This document shows positions 47,575-59,900 of a DNA stretch of 64,000 bases, one piece after another. Numbering within the stretch: position 1 is the first letter of the stretch; every line of letters starts with the position of its first letter. The stretch lies in contig NC_081556.1 in assembly GCF_963082655.1 (NCBI RefSeq), positions 71,161,227 through 71,225,226 on the forward strand, in the 5' to 3' direction. The notes under the pieces are model-generated. The model ran no database searches, had not been told where the DNA came from, and saw nothing but the letters and a program-made list of their open reading frames with translations. The stretch comes from Stomoxys calcitrans (taxonomy: Eukaryota > Arthropoda > Insecta > Diptera > Muscidae). A program made the position numbers and the translations under genes.

Positions 47575-47855
47575 TGGAAATTTGAATCCAGTCCATAAAA
47601 GGAGCATTTCGAAGACGAATGTGGTCGCATCACATTTGGATATAGCTGCCATTTAGACCGATCTCCCGAAATTGAGCATTTTTCATTCGATTTAGATCAA
47701 ATTCGAAACAGTGAGTTTTTGTAGATCTCTTTTGTTCAGGTCGGACCATATTTGGATATAGCCACGATTTAGACCGATCTCCCGAAATTGAGTCTTGCGC
47801 CAATAAAAGGAGTATTTTTCATACGATTTCGATGAAATTTGAAGCAGTGAGTGAA
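47575..47855 (+). mobile_element. degenerate DINE-like modules
   Basis: Two modules with TTTGGATATAGCTGCCATTT and GACCGATCTCCCGAAATTGA repeat at about 115 bases. Ends are not visible. Confidence 0.5.
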
Positions 47856-47859
47856 ACGT

Positions 47860-49792
47860 CATTTGCTGTGGTCCTTAATGGGTAACATGTGCTGTTCCTT
47901 TTGAATCTTATAATGAAAAATTAAGTATCCAAATTCCGAATGGGCGGACGTCCCACCCCCAAAACCTACCAAATTTACATAAATCACGACAATATGGGAC
48001 TCAAATGAAAGGTACTTAAGATTAGAAATTGTCGGAACAAATGTTTTGGGTACCACCCCAACCCCAAAATGCCCCCAAGAAAGGATTTATTTATTGTCCA
48101 TGGCAATATGGGGCTCAAATAAAAGGTGTGTGAGTGTAGAATACGAATGCGATATCCAAATGTGGGACCAATTCTTTAGGGGGCCACCCGTTTCCAAAAA
48201 CACCGCCCAAAGAGGACAAATATACGACCATAGCAATATGGGGCTCAAATGAAAGGTATTTGGGAGTAAAGCACAAATCTTATATCAATGTTCGGGAAAA
48301 GTGTTTATGGCGCCATCCCACCCCCATAACACCACCGAAAAACGGCGTATTTGCTGACCCTTACAATATGGGGTGGAAGAGGTATTTTAGATTGGAACAC
48401 GAATCTGATATATATTATCAGGGTCACTGAGTGGCCGCCTCACTCCCCAAAACATCTCCCAAACCGACTATGCAGACTATGGGAATATGGGGCTCAAATG
48501 AAAGGTATTTGATAATAGACCACGAGGGTCTACTACCACTGTCCAAAGGACGACACACCCTCATAGTAACCCCCAAATTGGACGTATTTGATCACCATGA
48601 CAATTTGGGCCTTAAAGAGAGTGGAGTTCGATATTGATAGCTTTTAGGGCCCACACCTCAAGCCGGACATATTTGCTGAATTTTGCAATAAGAAGTTTAA
48701 GAAAGGTACTTGAGATTAGAAGACAAATTTGATACCCAATTTTGAGGCCAATGGCAATATGGGGTTCAAATAAATGATATATCAGAGTAGAGCACGATGC
48801 TGATATATTTTAAGGGCTAAGTGTTTGGGGGACACCCCTCTCCCCAAAACACTCCTAAATCGGACATATTTACCGACCATGTCAAAAGAGGGGCTCCAAT
48901 GAAAGGTATTGGGGATTAGAGCAAGAAATTACAATAATAACCACTTTCGAGACCAATTTTTCCCCACAAATAGCAATTATTTACTGACAATCGCAATATG
49001 GGGCTAAAAAAAAGGTATTTGGGAGTAGAATACGAATCTGACATCCAAATGTGGGACCATGTATTTGGCGCAGAGCTCCTTCTCAAAACGCCCTCCAAAG
49101 AGTACAAATTTACCGACCATGGCAATATGTGGCTCAAATGAAAGGTTTTTGAGATTAGAAAACGAATTTGATAAACAATATTGGAGCCAAGTGTTTGCGG
49201 GACGCCTCATCCAATAAACTCCACTTAAACCAATGATAATAAGGGGTTTAAATAAATGATACTTGAAAGTAGAGCACAATGCTTATATTTTTTTCAGGGC
49301 TAACCCCAGTCAATTAGCCCAGCTCACCACCGGAAACACCTCTAATTCGCACATACATATTTACAGATCATGGCAATATGGGGCTCAAGTGAGAGGTATT
49401 AGGGAGTAGAGCACGAAATTCATACCCACTTCTGGGAGTCCACACTACCCCCTAAACCCAACAACCACCATCCTGGGGACTTCCCACTTCCAAAATCCAC
49501 ATGGGAATATCGTGGTCAATTAAAATCTTTTAAGTGTGGAGTACATCTAACATTCAAACTTAAGTGAACCTAAAACATTCGAGCGAATTTGTAGACCAAT
49601 AATGATAATATGGGAATCAGATAAAGGCATTTATTTTGTTATGCTATTAGTCAAGCGATATACATATTCTATTTTTCGTAGCATGGTATTTTACTAAAAG
49701 CTCTTTAATTGTCGAAAATAAATTTGCAAAGGATAGCTTTGTTCCATATAAAGTAAAAGAAGGCGCAGCGGAGCGGGCCCGGGTCAGCTAGT
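47860..49792 (+). mobile_element. Helitron-like element made of about 12 modules
   Basis: The segment consists of imperfect modules, each with GCAATATGGGGCTCAAATGA, AAAGGTATTTGGGAGTAG and a C-rich part such as CACCCCTCCCCAAAACAC. They recur roughly every 110-150 bases from about 47988 to 49610. The right end is GC-rich (GGAGCGGGCCCGGGT), followed by CAGCTAGT at 49785-49792; a GC-rich stretch just before CTRRT is the Helitron 3' signature. No Rep/helicase ORF is present. The left end is not defined. Confidence 0.55.
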
Positions 49793-50654
49793 TTAAATTA
49801 AAATATAAGCTTTCTACGTTAAAACGCTGAAAGAACAAAATTCCGTTATTTGCAGCGCAAGAAAGATAGGCCAGATATAATTATATATAGTATATCTCTT
49901 TGGATATAATTATATATGGCAGATATAATTATATCTGGTCCCACGTCCAATTATATCTACAACCAGATACAATTCGATATAGCAGATCTATTTGGATTTA
50001 ATAAGATCCAACTTTATCATATTCCAGATATATTTGGGATCTGACCGTATAATTTTTTTACTCGGGATTTTATTTATTAATTAAATACAAAAAAAAAAAA
50101 AATAACATTTTGGACGTTGTATCCTCTTATTCCAGTACCTTATGACTGCGGTCGGACTAGCTCGACTACGCCCAATTTCTTTTTGAACCTTATAGCCAAA
50201 TAAAACTTTGCCTGTGTGACCCTTGGACGTTATGACAGAAAATTCCCTTGCAAATTCCTCACAAGCAACATTTTTGTAATTTCTGCACACATGAATCAAA
50301 ACAATTTTTTTTCGTTGTAGTTTCGTATAAAATTTTGGAATATATGGCCTGTTTAGGAGACAATTGAGTGCATTTGAAACAGTTTACCATTTCATATGTG
50401 GCGCTGCGAAATTATTTGTCTTTAGTGCACGCATTGAATCTTCACAAAATGTGACTTCTCTTTACTCTCCGTGGATTGTGAAAACACCATGTAAATAGAG
50501 TTTAATCATTGGAATTTGCCAACGGATAGGAGAAATAAATTTGTTGGCATGTATATTAGAATAAGACTTCTTCTCTTGGCAACATGAACGATGAACGAAC
50601 GCTTTGGTAATGCCTATTCACATTCTATCATCAATTTTGTTTGTGTCTACTTAC
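49793..50654. other. intergenic or follistatin 3' intron, AT-rich
   Basis: Holds an AT palindrome at 49871-49938 with further ATATAATTATATC pieces up to about 50010. No exon of the follistatin gene was recognised here. It may be intron, because the exon that ends at 50655 has a good splice donor. Confidence 0.45.
49871..49938. repeat. AT-rich inverted repeat, 16-bp arms
   Basis: CCAGATATAATTATAT at the left and its exact reverse complement at the right (49923-49938) bracket further copies of GATATAATTATAT. It may be a tiny terminal-inverted-repeat element. Confidence 0.7.
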
Positions 50655-50903
50655 CCCGACAAGGTCCAGGATATGCTACGCCAATTGATCGACCAATTTT
50701 GCAAATTATACGATTTATCTCGCACATGCTTTTGTATGTTTTGCCATCAGCGCCACAAACTGCTCTGGACGCGTCCACAACATTATTGCCATTATCATAA
50801 TCGTCCAGTGGGCATTCTATTTTACATGCTATGCAGTGTGGCATGGTGTACTGATCCTCAACACATGTTAATCCTTCCAGGCATTTGACTCCGTTGCATG
50901 TTG
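50655..50903 (-). CDS. Fs: follistatin exon: module 2 with Kazal domain
   Basis: After acceptor GACTGCAG the exon reads TCNGVKCLEGLTCVEDQ, CIACKIECP, then the Kazal core AVCGADGKTYKSMCEINR, CKIGRSIGVAYPGPC. It ends before donor GTAAGT at 50654-50649. The 249 bases run phase 1 to phase 1. IGRSIGVAY is nearly the same as in vertebrate follistatin module 2, which fixes the identity. Confidence 0.92.
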
Positions 50904-53900
50904 CTGCAGTCGCATAATGACCGCCATGGAGAGAGGAATAGATAAGGAAACACATAAAATCATTGCATTACAAATAAATTTTTTTTTATTCTTATTCTAC
51001 TATAAATAAATTCTCTTATTCTACCACACTTAACACACTTAACTTTTCCCTTGATCCAAGCCCAGTGAAATGATTAAAGTATCGATAGGGTGCAAACGCA
51101 ACAGCATACGCCAACCACACATATGTATATATCTGGATTGTGGAACGTGCCACAATTGCTGCATACGTATCCAACAAATAATACACTACATTTACAGTTT
51201 ATGAGCAGTCAAATTTATCATTTAATGTTGGCGCCATCTATGACACTACGAAATGACAATCCTGTTCCCAAAGAAAATTATGCTTCAATGCCAAGTCAGT
51301 GACAGTGCAGTATTTTTCAAAGAATTCTAACACCTGCCTGCCTATAATTTTCGGCATCGCAATTCGTAGTTGTAGTGTATAAATCTGTACACCAACGTAT
51401 TTTTGTGCAACCGATTGATAGCAGCGTAAAGTGTACATGTTGTTTCAATTCATGGATCATTGGGATCAAACATTCAATAACTCAGAGAATTGGCCCTATA
51501 TCTAAGGCATATCGATACTTTTTCTGCATCCCCTACAATCTTTAGTTGATTTGTACATCCCCTAATAATTCAAAATAGTTTTTTCAAAAACAACCGTGGG
51601 GTAGAGGTTAGCATGCTCGACAATGACGCCAAACGTCTGGGTTCAAATCCCGTCGTGAACCTCAAAGAAATGTTAAGCGGCGGTTTTCCCCCTACTAATG
51701 CTGGCTACAAGTGGTGTCGCTTTGTGGCGTGTCGTTCGGACTCGGCAATGAAATCATTGAGCTTAAACATTAATCGCTCTCATTGATATGAGGGAAGTAT
51801 CCCCTGCTCCTTACTGGAATGTTCATGGGACATTTGGTAGTAGTAGTAGTAGTAGTTTTTCACAAACCTTATAAATGTATTAGATAAAGTAAACTAAACA
51901 GGCTAGAAAAAAGTATTTTTCGTACTTACTTTTACAGTGTCCTCGATATGCTATCTGCAGATGAGGGTTATCGGTACGACAAGCTCGCTTTCGTAGTTGA
52001 CATTTTGTATTGTAGGTACGTCCATCCGTGCCGCATACTGGATTGGAGGATCTTATGCTATCTGTTATCTTGTGATAGATTTAAGAAAGAAAGAAAATGT
52101 AAAATGAACATATTTATTATTAAAAAGTGGTTATATTTCTTATGGTTTTTATCTTTCAAGAATTATGCGTTCAATCAAGCTTGAATTATATAAGGCAAAG
52201 TAACGATACAAATGATACCTATATCTTTTAGATCGAACGATTAATGTGAGAATGAACTCCTAGCGGACTCAGAAGACGAGGCTAACGCAACAGTGGTGGA
52301 AATTCTGAATCCTGATTATGGTCAGGTTTCTGCAGATAAATTTGTAAAGCCGCTTTGGCGGTCGTTCTTCTGGCGGAGGCAGGAGGATTTGCGTTGTTCG
52401 TGTACAGCAACCATGGGCGAGTGGAGGAATGGTTCGTTGAATAAGAATTCCTGGATTCAAACTACTCAAGTAATAAGTCATTAATGATTGGCTTCCCTAT
52501 ATATGGCACACGATTCAAACGCTTCACGCTTCAAGCGTAATGTTGCTGGTTGAAGCCGCTTATACGGGGAAAAAGAGCCTCATTGTAGGAAGTGATGCTA
52601 ATACACATCACCAGATATCGAAAATATTAAAAATTTGCAATCTGGCAATGTGTAACAAAGGCAATAGACCGACCTTTATCACCACTAAGTATGAAAACGA
52701 GCCAAAAGCCAAAACTTTAAAATAGAGATGCTATCTTTAAATTTATTTTAATACCCTCCACCATAAGATGGGGGGTATACTAATTTCGTCATTCTGTTTG
52801 TAACTACTCGAAATATTCGTCTGAGACCCCATAAAGTATATATATTCTTGATCGTCGTGACATTTTATGTCGATCTAGCCATGTCCGTCCGTCTGTCCGT
52901 CCGTCCGTCCGTCTGTCTGTCGAAAGCACGCTAACTTCCGAAGGAGTAAAGCTAGCCGCTTGAAATTTTGCACAAATACTTCTTGTTAGTGTAGGTCGGT
53001 TGGTATTGTAAATGGGCCATATCGCTCCATGTTTTGATATAGCTGCCATATAAACCGATCTAGGGTCTTGACTTCTTGAGCCTCTAGAGTGCGCAATTCT
53101 TATCCGATTGGAATGAAATTTTGCACGACGTGTTTTGTTATGATATCCAACAACTGTGCCAAGTATGGTTCAAATCGGTTCATAACCTGATATAGCTGCC
53201 ATATAAACCGATCTTGGGTCTTGACTTCTTGAGCCTCTAGCGTGCGCAATTCTTATCCGATTGGAATGAAATTTTGCACGACGTGTTTTGTTATGATATC
53301 CAACAACTGTGCCAAGTATGGTTCAAATCGGTTCATAACCTGATATAGCTGCCATATAAACCGATCTTGGGTCTTGACTTCTTGAGCCTCTAGAGGGCGC
53401 AATTCTTATCCGATTGGAATGGAATTTCGCACGACGTGTTTTGTTATGATACCCAACAACTGTGCCAAGTATGGTTTAAATCGGTTCATAACCTGACATA
53501 GCTGCCATATAAACCGATCTTGGGTCTTGACTTCTTGAGCCTCTAGAGGGCACAATTCTTATCCGATTTGAATGAATTTTTGCACGAAGTATTTCGTTAT
53601 GATATCCAATAACTGTGCCAAGTATGGTTGAAATCGGTCCATTACCTGATATAGCTGTCATATAAACAGATCTGGGGATTTGACTTCTTGAGCTTTTAGA
53701 GGGCGCAATTCCTATCCGATTTGGCTGAAATTTTGCATGACGTATTTTATTTTTACTTTCAACAACTGTGTCAAATAAGGTTCAAATCGGTTCATAACCT
53801 GATATAGCTGCCATATAAAACGATCTGGGATCTTGACTTCTTGGCCCCTAGAGGTCGCAATTATTATCCGATATGCCTGAAATTTTGTACGACGGATCCT

Positions 53901-56900
53901 CTCATGACCATCAACAAACGTGTTTATTATGGTCTGAATCTGTCTATAGCCCGATACAGATCCCATATAAATCGTTCTCTCTATTTTACTTCGTGAGCCC
54001 CAATGGGCGCAATTCTTATACGAATTGGCTGAATTTTTACACAGGTCTCCAACATATAAATTAATTGTGGTCCGAACCGGACCATATCTTGATATCGTTT
54101 TAATAGCAGAGCAACTCTTCTCTTATATCCTTTTTTGCCTAAGAAGAGATGCCGGGAAAAGAACTCGAAAAATGCGATCCATGGTGGAGGGTATATAAGA
54201 TTCGGCACGCTTTTACTTGCTATTAAACTGGGTGTGTTTTTTTTTGTCGATCAGATGACTGCATGTCACACCTGCATCGTTGCCACAAACTGCAAGATGC
54301 ATAAAACTCGTATTTACAAGCGTGCAACATATAACGTATAGATTTACCAAAGAAAATAAATAAAGTTGATTCTATGAAATTAGACAGTCACAGCAATAGT
54401 CATAAAGCAATCATACACTGTGTTAACAACAATTAAGCATTAATTATATATAAATTTGTTTCGTAATTACTAATGAATTAATAAGCCTTGCTGAAGTATT
54501 TGTTGTTTTTAAGCCCATGTGAAATACTAAAGGTGTATAAAGTCTCTTTTTGAAGTACTAAGCATTGTTTAATGAGCATATGCCTTGATTAGAATCGTCG
54601 GTGTCATGCGAGGTAACCTATGAACGGACATCAGGCCCCTCGACCTCTTTCTTACCGAACTCCTCGCCATATATACTAGAGATCCCAAAGTCAACTTTCG
54701 ACTGGTCGAATTTTTGTGTAAAATACAATAGTTAAAAAGTCGTAGTCGACTTTCAATGATTGCAAGTGCAAATTTTGTCCATGAACATTCCACTAAGGAA
54801 CAGAAGCAAACTTCTCACATATCAATGAGTGCAGTCCGATTGAAGTTTAAGCTCAATGATAAGGGGCCTCCTTTTTATAGCCGAGTCCGAACGGCATTTG
54901 TCGAGTTCTTTTCCCGGCATCTCTTCTTAGGCAAAAAATGATCGATATCAAGATATGATCCAGTTTAGACCACAATTAAATTATATGTTTGAGACCTGTG
55001 TAAAATGTCAGCCGAATAAAAATTGCGCCCTTTGGGGGCTCAAGAAGTAAAATAGAGAGATAGATTTATATGGGAGCTGTATCGGGCTATAGACCAATTC
55101 AGACCATAATAAACACGTATGTTGATGGTCATGAGAGGATCCGTCGTACAAAATTTCAGGCAAATCGGATAATAATGGCGACCTCTAAAGACTCAAGAAG
55201 TCAAGGTCCCAGATCGGTTTATATGGCAGCTATATCAGGTTATGGACCGATCTGAACCATACTTGGCACAGTTGTTGGATATCATAACAAAATACGTGGT
55301 GCAAAATTTCATTCTAATCGGATAAGAATTGCGCACTCTAGAGGCTCAAGAAGTCAAGACCCAAGATCGGTTTATATGGCAGCTATATCAAAACATGGAC
55401 CGATTTGAACCATACTTGGTAAAGTTGTTGTTTATCATAAAAAAGCACGTCGTGTAAAATTTTATTCCAATCGGATAAGAATTGCGCCTTCTAGAGGCTC
55501 ATGAAGTCAAGACCCAAGATCGGTTTATATGGCAGCTATATTAAAACATGGACCGATATGGCCCATTTACAATTCCAACCGACCTACACTAATGGGAAGT
55601 ATTTGTGCAAAATTTCTAGCGGCTACCTTTACTCCTTCGAAAGTTAGCGTGCTTTCGACAGACAGACGGACGGACGGACAGGTGGACGTACATGGCTTGA
55701 TCGACATAAAATGTCACGACGATCAAGAATATATACATTTTATGGAGCCTCAGACCAATATTTTGAGTAGTTAGAAACAGAATGACGAAATTAGTATACC
55801 CCCATCCCATGGTGGAGGGTATAATAAAACTTTACAGTGTAAGTAACCCAATCAGAACTTTTTCTTTCTTACTTAAACTACTGCCGCCCGAAGTAAGTAT
55901 TTCTCCATTCGAAGGCATCTCAACTTAGATCATTTTGTTTGATAATCGGAACCTATATTCCTTTATTGGTTTAGACACCTCCGTTTAGGAAGCCTAGACG
56001 AATATGCACACTGAAAAACAAAGTTGTCTTAACTTTAAAGATTCGAGTCAAAGACGCAGAATTTAATTTAAAGATGCCTAATTTTCCTTTTAAGGAGACA
56101 AATCTTTGGGCTTAAGCTTTTTTTTAACCAATTGCTATCTTAAATGGTGGTTTAATATATCCATAAATTTGCAGAAATCGTGTAATGAAGGTCAATATAT
56201 CGTCGCAAGATAAGCAAACTGAATTTAAAGATGGTCAGTTTTCCAACTTTTAAAGGAAACATTTCCTTTGGTGAAAAATATTTTCCTTGATATTAAGGAC
56301 TTTTTTTTTAAATGGTAGGTTAGATTAGGTGTAAGTGGCAGTCTGCCAGCAGACTTACTTATAGTTTTCGTCCATTATAATACCACAGGATCAGGAGAGG
56401 GAAGGAAGATTCCTTCTTATCAAACCGTTGAACCATCCAGATCGCTTGAAAAAGTCCAATCAAAGAAATGAGAACCTAAAGTGGAACTCCTTCTAAATTC
56501 TAGCGCGGGACACACACAGAAGGTGTTCTATAGTCTCTTCATCCTCGATGTCCCTACAGCTTCTGCGGAATTCGTTGCCCTTCGTGCCTGGTCCTAAAAA
56601 CTTAGCTTACATGTCGCTAGAGGCATACCCACAGATTCCAGTATCCCTGGAATGTGTAGGGTAGTCCCTAGTCTCACAAGCTCGTCCGCTTTACAATTCC
56701 CTGGGATATCTTTGTGGCTCAGCAACCAGAACAGGTTAATTTTAAACTGTTCAGCCATCTCGTTGAGAGATCTGCGACAGGTAGGGTGTAATCCAAACTG
56801 CCTGGAACATCGAATATTGTATCAAGGATAACACAGTGGCCATAGCCGCCACATGACCAATGATAAAACTCCCTTAACCTCACGGCAGTGGTCGCTGCAA

Positions 56901-59900
56901 TTTGGGTGGCCACAATGTCCAGAGGCATAAGATGTAGCATTAAATTCAGTGCATCAGATGGTGTCGTCCTCAGTGCGGCTGTGGTGCACAAACAAGCCAT
57001 CCACAGCATAATAGGTCTGACAAATGCAGTCTATACCCAATGCATGACACGCGGTCTAAATCCCCAACTTTTGCCAATGGCTCTCTTGCAGGTGTAAAGG
57101 GCAAGAGTGGCTTTTCTTGCCCTTTCCAAAATGTTGGATTTGAATTTCAATATCCAGTCCAACAAAACACCCAGGTATTTTGTGCTTGGAACATTCTCTC
57201 CACCAAAGGAGACAGGTTATATTTCTTAACAGCGAGAAAACCCTCTATGTAGGCGACCCTACCGGTGATACATCATGAGAGCCAGGCGACTTAAAGAAAT
57301 CGAAGCTTTTCATTGACCAAAGGATTTTCGATTCAGTCACAATTTCCCCAATAACCTCTGACGAATTCATTCCTGTACAAACTTTTGTGGCGCCACGTTT
57401 TCCGTTGGAAGGTTTACCGAGAAATGTTTATCAACGAGTAGTTCTAGTGTTTCCTCACTAGACATTGTCCATACATTCTCTGACTTCTGAATATACCCCA
57501 CCGTAATAGGTATCGAGAACAGAATCTTCCTTAGCGTAGATGCCTCAGATGTATCCTCCATGGAGCTGCAGATTTCTACCCAGGATTTGTTCTGAGCCTT
57601 TCTTAGCTCGTCCTTATATTTGCTTAGCCCAGCCTTATGGATGTCCCAATCGTGTGGTGCTCTGGTGGCTTTCGCTCAGTTGAAGAGTCTGCTGTCCTTC
57701 AAGACCTTCGTGATCCGCTAGACCACTATGTCTATATCCGCCGTAGTTTTCACTTCCTTTTCTGGTCTAAAAGGGCAGAATTTGTGCCGAAATTTATCCC
57801 AATGCGCATTTCTTCTGTTTAACCGAGGGACCACTTCTGCAGCATTTTCGCCAAGTCTGAAACTAATAATGATGATCAAAGAAGCTGTGGTCATCCAACA
57901 CTATCCAGTCGCATATCCTTCCGCTTATATCTTCCGATACAAAGGTAACCTCCTGCTTGTTCCTGGTAACAAAGGTCGGTTTATCCCCTTTATTACAAAT
58001 CGCCGCCTTACAATATATTCGATAAGCAGCTTACCCCTTTTCTTAAATAAAGGTCCAAATATCGTTGAGTGTTAGAAAGCTGACTTTGGGACAAGACAGC
58101 AACAACAACATTTGCAAATTTGAGCGTCTTTAAATGCTTGTTTTTAGGTTAAAATTTTAAGTTTACAAATGGAATTTTTCAAAAAGGCTTGATATACAGT
58201 CATCTGTGAAGTAAAATAAGAATCAATCAGCGATCGAAATATGAAATGGATGGTCGTGTCCGTTAGTCAATAGAAAATTAAATTTAAAGATAGCATCTCT
58301 ATTTTAAAAATTTGGTTCTTGGCTCGTTTTCATTGCAAAAATCTTACAAACAACAAGGAAAGATCTTAGATTTTGGGGAAATTTTTTTCTGTGTTCAAAT
58401 TTGAAATTAAAGATGCCAAGTTGATTATTTGGATTTTTCAAAAAATAAGAAATTGAGAGTTATCTGTTAGGTAAAATTAGAAACATTTTAATCGGATGGT
58501 TGTGTCAGTTAGTATTTGGCTACTACTTTAGTTTAAAAGCATTATCTTTGTTTGAAGATTCGTTTCAGTCATTACCAAAATCCTTAGATTGGCCGGTTCA
58601 AAAAACGTAACAAGTACGGACAGACGGACGGACGTGCAGAAAGTTCTTTTGAGTCAATCGGTTACTAAACAAAGGATCTATAAATCTTCCTCTTGGCCAT
58701 TACAACGTAATCAATAAGTTATTATGTCCTTTGCCACAGTATTGATGCTGGCTGGATGTGTTCAAGTGCTTGTTCATTTACCTACCGTTACTGCATGTTG
58801 ACGACTTGGAAATCCATGCAAGTCGAACTGATCGAAGTAGCTGTCAAAGGAGACAGAGTCGAAATGATGGGACGTCGAAATTGTGTTGTCGTTATCGCCA
58901 ATATGGCTGTTGATTGCTGCTGTAGATGAGGGCTCAAAAGTGTCTGGCATTGTCACAACATTGCCACCGTGGTCACCATGGGGGTATAGAGGCAGTTGTG
59001 TAGCTTTAGCACCCTCGCCGCCTCTGCCATTGATCACGGTAGCAAATGAGGAAGAAGTTGAGTATTTGGAGGTGGCTGAAGAGGATGTAGAGGCAGCTGC
59101 TGCGGGCATTGTCTCAGAAGTGATCTGCACATGTGGATGAATTGATGCTGCCACCGTTGTGGGTCCAGACAACGACGACGATGACGACGCCGGTGTGTAT
59201 AATGGTAATGAGGATGACGGAGTCATTTTACTTCCGTGATTGGTTAAGCGACGTTGATCTGAAGCAACAGCAGCAGGCAGTGTGAAATTCACGGGTGTGG
59301 TTGACATCAACATCAGTTGGGGCGTCGTGGCGGCCAAGGCAGTCGTTTGAATAAATGATCTGTTGGCACTCGATTGGACTTCGCCGGAGTTGCTGCTTGC
59401 TGCAGAGGCTATGACGGTCGCTGATGTAGTACTTGTTGTTATGATGGAGCTATAATCCTTCTGATTCTGTTCCTTGTCGTAGTGCTGTCTGTGGTGTTTG
59501 CGGCGTCCGCCCATACCCGAATGTTGTTGGCGGTTGTGGTGATGGTTATGATTGTGGTGTTGTCCATGTCGATCGTCTTTGGAACGATGACGATGTTTGT
59601 GCTTGTGGTGTTGTTGCTGCTGGTGTTGGCGGTGATTGCTATTTGGTGAATGGTCGCCATGCCGTGCGCCTTTCTGAGGGTGTCTGACGCGGTTATTGCC
59701 ATTTTTGCTTGGGCTTAAGTTCTGATCTCGCTGCTGCGCTGTGGTTGTTTCGAAATCATGATTATTTTTGTTAGTTTTGGTCTTATGTCTAGACTGGTTT
59801 CCAAATCTCGTTGCATCATCATCATCATCATCCTCCTCCTCGTGGTTGTTACTGCTGCTGCCGCTGGCGAAATTAAAACCACTGTTGAAGATGATGCCCC

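Noticed and set aside
51593..51670. A tRNA gene
   Set aside because: A and B boxes are present but no acceptor stem pairs, and a SINE body with TAG tail follows.
9317..54208. Many 60-130 codon ORFs such as MGSVSGYRPIQ... and MLSSAGPNLIYPPP...
   Set aside because: They recur in every DINE copy on either strand, with frameshifts between copies, and DINE elements are non-coding.
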